Source of the DNA: Hahella sp. HNIBRBA332
Lineage (GTDB): Bacteria > Pseudomonadota > Gammaproteobacteria > Pseudomonadales > Oleiphilaceae
Reading direction: 5' to 3'
NCBI RefSeq assembly: GCF_030719035.1
Contig: NZ_CP132203.1
Location: 1,550,001-1,614,000, forward strand
Length of the DNA stretch: 64,000 bases
Shown here: one piece after another, positions 16,615 through 24,734 of the stretch
How positions within the stretch are numbered: position 1 is the stretch's first letter
Layout of the letters: the number at the start of each line of letters is the position of its first letter
Made by a program: the position numbers and the translations under genes
The notes under the pieces: generated by a model
Told to the model about the DNA's origin: nothing
Databases searched by the model: none
What the model saw: only the letters and a program-made list of their open reading frames with translations

Positions 16615-17907
16615 TTACAACAGGTGTTTGTAATCGGCTTCCAATTGATTGAAGTTAAGCTGCCCGATAAAGCGGGAGAAACTCATCCAGGCCGCCAGTC
16701 CTTTCAGATCCTGGAAGAAGGGCGGCACATAGCGGGGCGCGGTAATCACGCCTTGCTCCTCCAGATCATGCAGGCTGGCCAGGTCATCCAGTACGATCTT
16801 GCCGCAGAACAGCATGGGCAGGCGGTCGATCTTGCCCCTGGCGAAAGCCAGGCGCAGGAAGTTGTAAGTCAGCACGAAACCCTTGATGTAGGTGATATCC
16901 TTGGCGAAGGGCCCCAGATTGGGGGTGCTGCCGCGAAACACCCGGGCGGCCAGGGTGAAGCTTTCGTCTTCGCTGATGCCTTTCTCACACAGATAATGAA
17001 ATACGTCATTGAAGGTGGCCCCGTCTTCGGCCAGCGTCACCGCGCGCACCCGATTGATGAGTTTGAACAGGCGCGTGGGGCCGGAGCGCAGAGTGAGGAT
17101 TTCACTCAATACGGCAAGGCCCTCCTGAGTGATCGTCGCGGAGGGCGGCCCTTTGCTCAGAAAGGTGCAGTAGGGCTGACTGCCGCCGTTGAGAGTGGTG
17201 CCGAGGTGCACCCAGCCTTCATGAACTTCCAGCACGTCTACGTCCTGCTGGTTGAACAGGGCGTCGTTGCGAATTTTGATGTAATCCGTGCCCGCCGCCG
17301 CGTCCGCGGCGATGCCGTCGGAGATCATGACGCGAATGCCGGCGCCAATGAAGAAACTGGAAAGACGGGAGTTCAACTCGTCCACCACATACTGCGCGGG
17401 TAAGTTCTTTTCGGACTCCTGCATGGAGCTGTCTTTAAGCAGGTTGGCCAGGGTCATCTCCATCATTTCGCCGAGCTCCGCCAGCGTGGGGTCACCGGCG
17501 TGGAATGCATCGCTGGGGGAGCCGTAAAGCTCCTGAGAGATATAGCTGAACTCCGGCGTGCCGCGCGCTTCCAGCATGCGCACCACCATCTGATACTCCC
17601 GACATACGCGGCGCATAATCTGGGTGACCGGGTTCATTTGCCCCAGTTTTTTACTGATCTCGCGCTCTATCTCGTAGAACTCGGCTTTTTTGGCGGCGGG
17701 GTCGAATCCCAGCGGACAGTTTTTCTGATAGTACTCGATGTCCACCTGGGGCGCTTTTTTGAAACCGGACTCAAAAAACTGCTGACGGATCGACGGCGAC
17801 CATTTGATGGCGTCCAGAATGCGGATAGGCTTTTGCGCCTCCACGATGCGATCAGAGAGCGATTTCAGGGTTTGGAGGTACGACTCTCCCATTTGATTGG
17901 ACGGCAT
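16615..17907 (-). CDS. DUF1704 / QEGLA-motif putative metallopeptidase
   Basis: The 430-residue protein belongs to the family named for its QEGLA motif (here TQEGLAVLSE, 261-265). It also has HEGWVH at 229-234, an HExxxH metal-binding motif. Bacterial members have been annotated as flavohaemoglobin-expression modulators. Eukaryotic relatives (MATCAP group) are tyrosine carboxypeptidases using HExxxH plus the QEGLA glutamate, so a zinc peptidase activity is likely here. No signal peptide is present. It is convergent with the GNAT-nitrilase gene. Confidence 0.85.
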   Translation of the reverse strand: MPSNQMGESYLQTLKSLSDRIVEAQKPIRILDAIKWSPSIRQQFFESGFKKAPQVDIEYYQKNCPLGFDPAAKKAEFYEIEREISKKLGQMNPVTQIMRRVCREYQMVVRMLEARGTPEFSYISQELYGSPSDAFHAGDPTLAELGEMMEMTLANLLKDSSMQESEKNLPAQYVVDELNSRLSSFFIGAGIRVMISDGIAADAAAGTDYIKIRNDALFNQQDVDVLEVHEGWVHLGTTLNGGSQPYCTFLSKGPPSATITQEGLAVLSEILTLRSGPTRLFKLINRVRAVTLAEDGATFNDVFHYLCEKGISEDESFTLAARVFRGSTPNLGPFAKDITYIKGFVLTYNFLRLAFARGKIDRLPMLFCGKIVLDDLASLHDLEEQGVITAPRYVPPFFQDLKGLAAWMSFSRFIGQLNFNQLEADYKHLL

Positions 17908-18200
17908 AGACTCTGTGAGTTCCTCTTGTTGGACGGCTGCTTTCCGGTTGTGTCGGCGTCAGGAAAAATGCGGCGCCAGGCGCGGTCCGGCAGTTTCGAT
18001 TCTAGTGGCGTTTCCGGCCTTGCGCCAAGCCAATTTATGCGTTTCGTCGTCGCCGATCAGCCAAGCCGTGGCGAAGGCCGCGCAGGCGGTGGCGTAATGG
18101 CCGGTTTGTCTGTAATCTTCTTTAAATGCGTGCGCTTGGGCGCGCGCCAAAGGGTTTCCGTCGGAGCCTGGGAGTCCGGCGCTATGGGGAGTTCAAGGGG

Positions 18201-18503
18201 ATGAGCACGACGCAGTATGCGGATAGTCTGAGAGAATTTCTGGTTCGAAAGATTGTTAAAGCTGAAAGAGAACTGCAACAACTGAAGATGGACTACTGCC
18301 GGTTCATCTACGGTATTTCCCATCGCACCAAAATCAAGTTCGAAGGCGGCGTTTATCTGGTGCAGTCGGTGGATCTGGACTCTATGCAACGCCTGGATAA
18401 CGGCGAGTGGGGGAAGCCCTGCGTCACCGCAGTCAGACTGGATGGCGGGGAAAGCGAAGAAGCCTCCCCCAGACAGATTCCTTCCCAATGGGAGCTGTGC
18501 TGA
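18201..18503 (+). CDS. Hypothetical small soluble protein
   Basis: The ATG at 18201 follows AAGGGG and gives 100 residues; the longer in-frame start at 18126 adds an arginine-rich leader and is less likely. The first third is a charged helix (YADSLREFLVRKIVKAERELQQLK), then a beta-rich part. No family is recognised. Its stop lies one base before the end of the convergent gene at 18505. Confidence 0.6.
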   Translation: MSTTQYADSLREFLVRKIVKAERELQQLKMDYCRFIYGISHRTKIKFEGGVYLVQSVDLDSMQRLDNGEWGKPCVTAVRLDGGESEEASPRQIPSQWELC

Positions 18504-18504
18504 T

Positions 18505-19059
18505 TCAGGCCACCAATCCCCAGGCGTTGATGCTGTTGAACAGACTGCACTCTTTGGGAAATTCCTGGCTGTACAGCCACTGCTCGGCGGCGCAGTGGCC
18601 GGCGACGTACATCTCCGTGTGTCGATGAGACTGCGCCCGCTCAATCAAGTTCAAGTCATTGTCGTCATGATGCGGCGCCCCCAACCCTTTTGCGATGAGA
18701 TAGCACTGCATTTGCAGGCGCTGTCGGTCGCTGCACTGAAAAAACTCCGCCGTCGCATCCGCCGCGCCCTGCAGATAATCCAGTGTATGTTCGAACAGAG
18801 CAGGGTGCAGCAGAATGTCCGGGGCGAAACCGTTCAGGCGCATTTCCAGCACCTGGGTTGACCAGAACATCTGCAGTTGTTTGATGGATTCGGAGGGCGC
18901 GCAGGAACAACGCGGATCTTTACGCACGGAGTTGACGCTGAGGTTGCCGAGGACGATATGTTCATCCGCGTCCTTTTTCATGGCTTCAGTCAGACTGTAT
19001 ATCAGGCAGACAATAAGACCAAACAGTATTGCCTCCATCCCGTGGATCAGCCATTGCAT
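18505..19059 (-). CDS. Hypothetical protein with N-terminal membrane anchor
   Basis: The 184-residue protein has a single hydrophobic segment at about 8-26 (MEAILFGLIVCLIYSL) followed by a soluble, cysteine-containing helical domain. No family is recognised. It is convergent with the small gene at 18201 and preceded by a 411-base gap. Confidence 0.65.
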   Translation of the reverse strand: MQWLIHGMEAILFGLIVCLIYSLTEAMKKDADEHIVLGNLSVNSVRKDPRCSCAPSESIKQLQMFWSTQVLEMRLNGFAPDILLHPALFEHTLDYLQGAADATAEFFQCSDRQRLQMQCYLIAKGLGAPHHDDNDLNLIERAQSHRHTEMYVAGHCAAEQWLYSQEFPKECSLFNSINAWGLVA

Positions 19060-19470
19060 AGATTGATGTATCCCTTTTATTAATCCGGCAGACGCATAGC
19101 GATCTTCTATTTGTCTGCAAACGACAGGGCCGGCGCATGTCAGCTCCTGTCTCCTGCGGTCTGTCGCCGCACAGGGTGATTGTTTTAGTTTCCGTCTCTT
19201 TTACTGCTTTGACCTGTCAGCGTTTTGTCCTTGCTCGTGCGGTGTCGGTATTCCGCCTGGCGTCAGCAACGCATGCTTATAACTGCTGGTAATCAAGTTA
19301 TACCAATCACGCAGAAGCGCCTGTGATCCAGGTGACATTTTGTTTTATGTCGAAAGGATTAGGCTGAAACTGTGAAGAACCGCATGTGCGATACGTTAAC
19401 CAGGACGACTTATTGGCGCGCCAGACAGAGTGTTGGCGCGCTCAGACTAGAGAAGAAGAGATTTGACGGC
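19060..19470. other. Intergenic region with small repeats
   Basis: This gap lies downstream of the GGDEF-EAL gene (minus) and upstream of the minus-strand gene at 18505. It contains an inverted repeat TATAACT (19278-19284) / AGTTATA (19296-19302) and two copies of TTGGCGCGC 20 bases apart (19413-19421 and 19433-19441). No gene was identified. Confidence 0.45.
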
Positions 19471-21384
19471 TCAGGCGGTCTGCTTGAGCTTATGCTCGTT
19501 CAGATAGATGTAGAGATCTTCGAAGGACAAGGGCTTGCTGAACAGATAACCCTGGGCGAAATCGCATTGATTGGCGATCAGGTACTCTTTCTGGTCGGCG
19601 GTCTCCACGCCCTCCGCCACGACTTTCAATTGCAGTTTGTGGGCGACGGCGATAATCGCCGAGGTGATTTCCATATCGTTGCTGTCCTCGGGAATATCGC
19701 GCACGAATTCCCGGTCTACCTTCAGCGCATTCACCGGCAGCTTTTTCAGGTAGCTTAATGAGGAATAACCTGAGCCGAAGTCGTCGATGGCCAGACTGAC
19801 CCCGGTTTGTTTGAGGCGCTTCAACTTGTCTGTGACGGCTTCAATGTCGCCCATCAACATACTTTCCGTCACTTCCAGCTCCAGCCACTGCGGCTCCAGG
19901 CCGGTTTCGTTGAGCACTTCCTCAATGTTTTGCTCCAGTTTCGGGTCATCAAACTGACGTGCGGAAAGGTTGACGGCGATTTTGATGGCGGAGCCAGTCA
20001 GGTCCTGCAGCATTTTCATCTGCATGCAGGCGTTCTTCAGCACCCAGCGTCCGATCGGATTGATGAGGCCGGTTTCTTCCGCCACGCTGATGAAGTTGTC
20101 CGGCATCACCAGTCCCTTACTGGGGTGATGCCAGCGGATCAACGCCTCGACGCAGACGATCTTGCCGGAGGCCAGATTGATCTGGGGCTGGAAGCCGAGG
20201 GTGAACTCTTCAAACTGCAGCGCATGGCGCAGCTCCTGCTCCATCAGTAATTGTTTGAGGGCATGGGCGTTCAGTTCTTCCGTATAGAAATGATAACGGT
20301 CGCGGCCATGCTCTTTGGCCCGGTACAGCGCCAGATCCGCGTTCTTCATCAGCACGTCCGCGTTGGCGCCATCCGTCGGGGCCAGGGTGACGCCGATGCT
20401 GGTGGAGACAATCACTTCATGCTTTTTCAGCTTGATCGGCGCCTTGAGCGCTTTCAGGATTTGCGTGGCGACGGGGGTGACGGAAAAAGTATCGACGATG
20501 TCGGTTAACAGCACAGTGAACTCGTCGCCGCCCAAGCGGGCGACGGTGTCTTTGGCGCGCACGCAGTTTTTCAGACGCTGCGCCACGGTTTGCAGCAGGC
20601 TGTCGCCAGCGTCGTGCCCCAGGGTGTCGTTGATGCGTTTGAACTGGTCCAGGTCGAGAAACAGCAGGGCGATCTGTTTACGATCGCGACGGGCGGCTTT
20701 CACCGCCTGCTCCAGGCGGTCCACGAACAGGCGGCGGTTGGCGAGTCCGGTGAGGGAGTCGTACAACGCCATTTGCTGCATCTTGCGGTTGGCTTCCTTC
20801 AGCTCGCTGACATCCACTCCGGAGATGACATAGTTGGTGACGGTGTTGTCGCTGTCGCAGACGGTGGATACGGTCACCGCCCACCAGAAATCATGGCCGT
20901 CCCGGCGACGGCTTAATACTTCGCCTTCCCAACCATCGTACAGAATCTCGCTTTCCCAGATTTGCTCCTGCGGTTTTTCCTCGTCCATATCTTTGGGATT
21001 AAGGATGTCGAGGAAGCGGCCGCGCGCTTCATCCTGGCCATAGCCGGTGACGTTAACGAACTTGTTGTTAACGAACTCAATGCGGCCAAGACGGTCGGTG
21101 ATGATAATCGAACAGCCACTGTTAGTGACCGCACTGCTCAGCTTCTTTAGTTTGAAGTCGCGCTCATGCAGCGCTCTGACCTTGGCGGCGAGCTGACGGT
21201 TTAGGCGGATTTGAATCAGGGATAAAAACGCGAAGATAACGGCAATGCTGAGGGTGGTCAGAATCGGCCAGGACAGGCTTTCCCCCTCAAAGTAATACAG
21301 TGAAGCCAAGTGGATGGCTGCGACGCTTCCCAGCATAAGCAACGAGATAGGTAGTACGTTCCAAAACTCACCATGTTTTCGCAT
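19471..21384 (-). CDS. PAS-GGDEF-EAL cyclic-di-GMP protein
   Basis: The 637-residue protein has two N-terminal membrane helices (about 8-28 and 38-58), a PAS/PAC region (about 82-200), a GGDEF domain with intact LGGDEFTVLL and an RxxD I-site (RAKD) five residues upstream, and a complete EAL domain (CVEALIRWHHP, NLSARQ, ELEVTES, IDDFGSGYSSL, KVDREFV, VVAEGVET). Both diguanylate cyclase and phosphodiesterase motifs are intact, so the net activity cannot be predicted. The PAS domain may sense a redox or ligand signal. It is monocistronic. Confidence 0.93.
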   Translation of the reverse strand: MRKHGEFWNVLPISLLMLGSVAAIHLASLYYFEGESLSWPILTTLSIAVIFAFLSLIQIRLNRQLAAKVRALHERDFKLKKLSSAVTNSGCSIIITDRLGRIEFVNNKFVNVTGYGQDEARGRFLDILNPKDMDEEKPQEQIWESEILYDGWEGEVLSRRRDGHDFWWAVTVSTVCDSDNTVTNYVISGVDVSELKEANRKMQQMALYDSLTGLANRRLFVDRLEQAVKAARRDRKQIALLFLDLDQFKRINDTLGHDAGDSLLQTVAQRLKNCVRAKDTVARLGGDEFTVLLTDIVDTFSVTPVATQILKALKAPIKLKKHEVIVSTSIGVTLAPTDGANADVLMKNADLALYRAKEHGRDRYHFYTEELNAHALKQLLMEQELRHALQFEEFTLGFQPQINLASGKIVCVEALIRWHHPSKGLVMPDNFISVAEETGLINPIGRWVLKNACMQMKMLQDLTGSAIKIAVNLSARQFDDPKLEQNIEEVLNETGLEPQWLELEVTESMLMGDIEAVTDKLKRLKQTGVSLAIDDFGSGYSSLSYLKKLPVNALKVDREFVRDIPEDSNDMEITSAIIAVAHKLQLKVVAEGVETADQKEYLIANQCDFAQGYLFSKPLSFEDLYIYLNEHKLKQTA

Positions 21385-21861
21385 GTATCTGCTTCTCTGT
21401 GTCCAGGTTCCATCCGGTAACCTACTGCGGGCCTCTTCTTAAGACTCCCAGTGTAGAAGCTGCCCTCAGGTTGCTATAGTCAGATTTTGTAACCATCGTA
21501 ACCATATGTAAAGCGACAAAGTCGGAGTGTGACGCCCCTCAAAAAAAGCGTCCCGGTCTGATTACGGGTTGTAATCTGTTAAATAATTTTTACAAAGCCC
21601 ATGCCGGCGGACTTGCATCTGTTCATGGCAATTCCCCTGTATTGGCGCGGCGAGGCTAGGCCGGATGTATGGGGCTTTGATCGACGCTGAGGACGTAGAG
21701 AGCATTAATCATTAAAAAAGGGATAGGTTAGATCGAAAGCTCGCCAATCGGAGGTGACAGTGGTGTCAAATTTGGTGGCCGGGGAGTAGAATCCGAGCGC
21801 AAAATAATCAACCGCCTGTGGCCATATTAAAAAAGAACACAACCTTAGGTCGGACCCTTAC
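21385..21861. other. Intergenic region between the GGDEF-EAL and DUF2914 genes
   Basis: This 477-base divergent gap contains an inverted repeat GATTAC-N5-GTAATC (21560-21576) and an AT-rich stretch that probably holds both promoters. No coding frame or RNA gene was recognised. Confidence 0.45.
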
Positions 21862-22797
21862 ATGTCGCAAAAATTAGTCATCCGAGTCAAAAATGCGGAG
21901 TCGTTGGCGGACGCATCCGCCAAGCCGCCGCAAACCGTTACGGTATACCATTGGAATCGCATCATCGCCGCTGGCTGCGTCGCATTCGCACTGTTTGCCG
22001 GGGCGCTATGGGGCGTGTATCGCTGGGCGTTCACCTCGCCGGCGGACGTATCGCAGACAGATTTCGTCGCACAGAATGAGCCTTCGGTCATCACGGACGA
22101 ACGGCCTGAGCAAGCGGCTGAATCGACGTCGGTCTCGTTGGCCGCAGAAGATAAGCGTGAAGAATGGGTCAGTGGCCGTGCAGAATCGACGATAGATGAG
22201 CCTGTCATCGCAGACGCCACGCCAGAGATCCCGGCGGAGCCTGTTGTAGCGCCGGACCCTGTCGCACCGGAAAGCACGCTTGAAGAGAGCGTCGTCATTG
22301 CCGAGCCAGCCGCCACGCTTGCTGAGGAAGCCCCGCCTGAAGTCGAGACGGTTGAGGAAGTCGAGGTGGCGCAAGACATGGAAGACATGCAAGAAGACCC
22401 TGTCGATCCCACCAAACGTAGACATCTGGAGACTGTCTCCAGCGGTGGTGAGCCGGTGAAAATCTTTTCGGACGCCATCAGTCGCGCGCAATTGACTCAG
22501 GAACTGGACGATAGCGAACCGACCAACGCCCTGCGCGACAGCATCGTTATGAACGACGAGGGCCTGTTGCGCATCTACCTGTTTACGGAAATGATGGATA
22601 TGACCGGGCAGACGCTTTATCACGAATGGTATCGCGACGATAAGCGGGTGGCGCGTATAAGAATACGTCCCCATCGTTCGCCCATGCGCGCCTCCTCCAG
22701 CAAATTTATTGATCGTCATATGCTGGGGCAGTGGACGGTCAAAGTGACGGGCCCGGAAGGCAATGTGCTGGCCGAAGCGGCCTTTTCGGTAAACTAG
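21862..22797 (+). CDS. DUF2914 domain membrane protein
   Basis: The 311-residue protein has an N-terminal cytoplasmic segment, one membrane helix (about 33-55; IIAAGCVAFALFAGALWGVY) and a long Ala/Glu/Pro/Val-rich linker (about 70-180). It ends in a C-terminal beta-sandwich-like DUF2914 domain (YHEWYRDDKRVARI, GQWTVKVTGPEGNVLAEAAF). The domain has no established function. The linker would span the periplasm. A strong bidirectional terminator follows. Confidence 0.8.
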   Translation: MSQKLVIRVKNAESLADASAKPPQTVTVYHWNRIIAAGCVAFALFAGALWGVYRWAFTSPADVSQTDFVAQNEPSVITDERPEQAAESTSVSLAAEDKREEWVSGRAESTIDEPVIADATPEIPAEPVVAPDPVAPESTLEESVVIAEPAATLAEEAPPEVETVEEVEVAQDMEDMQEDPVDPTKRRHLETVSSGGEPVKIFSDAISRAQLTQELDDSEPTNALRDSIVMNDEGLLRIYLFTEMMDMTGQTLYHEWYRDDKRVARIRIRPHRSPMRASSSKFIDRHMLGQWTVKVTGPEGNVLAEAAFSVN

Positions 22798-22821
22798 ACG
22801 GTAGTTAAGTGATTGAGCGAA

Positions 22822-22850
22822 AGAAAGCCCGATGCAATGTCGGGCTTTCT
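22822..22850. terminator. Bidirectional intrinsic terminator
   Basis: AGAAAGCCCGA (22822-22832) pairs over 11 bp with TCGGGCTTTCT (22840-22850). It lies between the convergent DUF2914 gene and the small membrane protein gene at 22888, with A- and T-rich arms suiting either strand. Confidence 0.8.
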
Positions 22851-22887
22851 CATGGGATTTGCGGCGGATCGGTATGGGCGTGATTGC

Positions 22888-23247
22888 TCAGCGGGACACC
22901 GGATTGCAGTTCTTGATGACCACTTTACCTTCCAACATCGCGCCCCGGGAATATTCCTGAAAATAACAGGTATTGGTTTTAGGGTCGTAATTCTCGATCC
23001 ACATGTTGTCGTCTTTCCAGGTCGCCGCCACATGCTGCATGCCCTCAGGGACCGACAGACTCATGGTGCCGCCCCAGCGCTTCACGAACATTTGCTGCAG
23101 ATAGAAATAATAGAAAGAGGCGCAGACCACCAAAATAACGCCACTGACCACTGCGGCGGGTATCCACTGTTTAAGTTTTAGACCGAGCAGGTAAAGCGTT
23201 CCCCCGGTGAGGGCGAGGACGAAAATCCAATATATATAAGTTATCAT
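22888..23247 (-). CDS. Small membrane protein of unknown function
   Basis: The 119-residue protein has two hydrophobic segments in the first 52 residues (YWIFVLALTGGTLYLLGL and AAVVSGVILVVCASFYYFYL). A soluble tail follows, with two cysteines (NTCYFQEY and IKNCNPVS) that could be disulfide-bonded in the periplasm. No family is recognised. Confidence 0.7.
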   Translation of the reverse strand: MITYIYWIFVLALTGGTLYLLGLKLKQWIPAAVVSGVILVVCASFYYFYLQQMFVKRWGGTMSLSVPEGMQHVAATWKDDNMWIENYDPKTNTCYFQEYSRGAMLEGKVVIKNCNPVSR

Positions 23248-23585
23248 CGTTAACTTCCAAATTTTCCTTTATCGATTTAAAGTGTTAGTCGGCGCAAACG
23301 ACTAGTCCCGGCGGCGCGTTGTCAGTTCACGACTGCAAAGCTGACCGGCGCGGGCGTTGCTCCCGAAAACCCGTTTGCGGGTCATGCAATTTATCAAAAC
23401 GTCGTATTCAGATTTACAGCGACCGCGGTGAAACTGAAACTGTAGTACGTTGCAGGGCTAAGGTTAAGCCCTTGTTTTGCATTTATAAAATATTAAGCGC
23501 AGAGCCGCCTCTCCGGCAGTCTCACCGCGGCCGCCCGTCCGCCGTATTTCTGCGCCGCACGAGTCAAGAAATGGAGAAGACACTG
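23248..23585. other. Upstream region of the RND operon
   Basis: This gap holds the promoters of the minus-strand membrane protein and of the RND adaptor. An in-frame coding frame from 23319 exists, but it has no site and would precede the membrane anchor of the adaptor, so I regard it as non-coding. Confidence 0.45.
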
Positions 23586-24734
23586 ATGCGCACGCGCATA
23601 CCCACCTATTGGATTTCATTCGGAATTATCGTCGCATTAGCTGTCTGGCTGATGGCGGGGCCTGTGCAAACCGCTCAGACCGAAGCGCCGGAGGCGACGA
23701 AACAAGAGAAGGCCGCACTGTCTAAGGTGGCTTATGAAGTCGCGCAGGCTGAAACGATCAAGAAAACATTGGAGATTCAGGGACAGATTGATGTCTGGCG
23801 CCAGGTGAATCTGCAATCCCGTCTGGGGTCTACGGTTGAAAAAGTCGCCGCAGAACGCGGTCATCGTGTGAATCAAGGCGATCTCTTGCTGACCCTCAGT
23901 GAGGAAGATCTGCCGGCGCAAATGGCTCAGGCCAAAGCACAGAGGGAAGTGGCGCGCAGTGAATTGAAAGCCGCCAAGTCTCTGATGCAAAGAGGCCTGC
24001 AGGCGGAAACTGAATTGAAGGCGAAACAGGCCGCCCTGGCCAGCGCGGAAGCCGCCGTCGCCAGACTGGAGCAGAACCTGAAGCACACTCGTATTCTCGC
24101 GCCTTTCGCCGGCGTGGTCGAAGACCGGATGGTGGAGCTGGGCCAGACTGTGCAGGAAGGCGTATCCCTGGTGCGTCTTATCGATGATCACAAGTTGAAG
24201 CTAATGGGACAGGCGCCTCAGCAGCAGATTGGACTGCTCAGCATCGGCCAGCCGGTGACCGCGCACTTGCTGAACGGCGAAACTCTGACCGGCAGAGTGT
24301 CTTATATCGCCGCTCAAGCGGACGCCGACACCCGCTCCTTCACCGTGGAAGCGGAGCTGGATAACCCGCAGCGTTTGCGCGTGGCCGGCTCTACCGCCAC
24401 CTTGAACATCGACGTCGGCGATGTTATGGCGCATCGCATTTCCGCTGCTTTGCTGAGTCTGGATGAAAAAGGCCGCCTCAGTGTGGAGTATCTGGATGCG
24501 GACCAGCGTGTCGCCCGTGCGCCGGTTGAGCGTATTCGCGCCAGCAATACGGAGCTCTGGGTCAGCGGACTGCCGGAAACCGTCAAGCTCATCACCATGG
24601 GGCGCGGTTACGCCAAACTGGGCGAGAAGGTGGATGCGACGCCGGAAGAAGAGTTGCTCAAACACGATCAAGACAAAGATGAAGAGCCGGATGCGGATAG
24701 CGCCAGTCTGGCGATGAAACAAGCGGTGAACTGA
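23586..24734 (+). CDS. RND efflux periplasmic adaptor (membrane fusion protein)
   Basis: The ATG at 23586 has GGAGAAG upstream and begins directly before a signal anchor (IPTYWISFGIIVALAVWLMAG); another ATG at 23571 is possible. The 382 residues show the HlyD/AcrA-type order: a barrel-sandwich half (VNLQSRLGSTVEKVAAERGHRVNQGD), an alpha-hairpin coiled coil with many Ala/Lys/Glu (about 105-160), the second half (RILAPFAGVVEDRMVELGQ) and a beta-barrel. The stop overlaps the permease start by one base, so the two form an operon. No outer-membrane channel gene is adjacent. Confidence 0.92.
   Translation: MRTRIPTYWISFGIIVALAVWLMAGPVQTAQTEAPEATKQEKAALSKVAYEVAQAETIKKTLEIQGQIDVWRQVNLQSRLGSTVEKVAAERGHRVNQGDLLLTLSEEDLPAQMAQAKAQREVARSELKAAKSLMQRGLQAETELKAKQAALASAEAAVARLEQNLKHTRILAPFAGVVEDRMVELGQTVQEGVSLVRLIDDHKLKLMGQAPQQQIGLLSIGQPVTAHLLNGETLTGRVSYIAAQADADTRSFTVEAELDNPQRLRVAGSTATLNIDVGDVMAHRISAALLSLDEKGRLSVEYLDADQRVARAPVERIRASNTELWVSGLPETVKLITMGRGYAKLGEKVDATPEEELLKHDQDKDEEPDADSASLAMKQAVN

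Noticed and set aside
19413..19441. Direct repeat TTGGCGCGC with 20-base period as a possible mobile-element or iteron trace
   Set aside because: Only two copies, and GGCGCGCC words recur elsewhere in this GC-rich sequence, so chance is likely.
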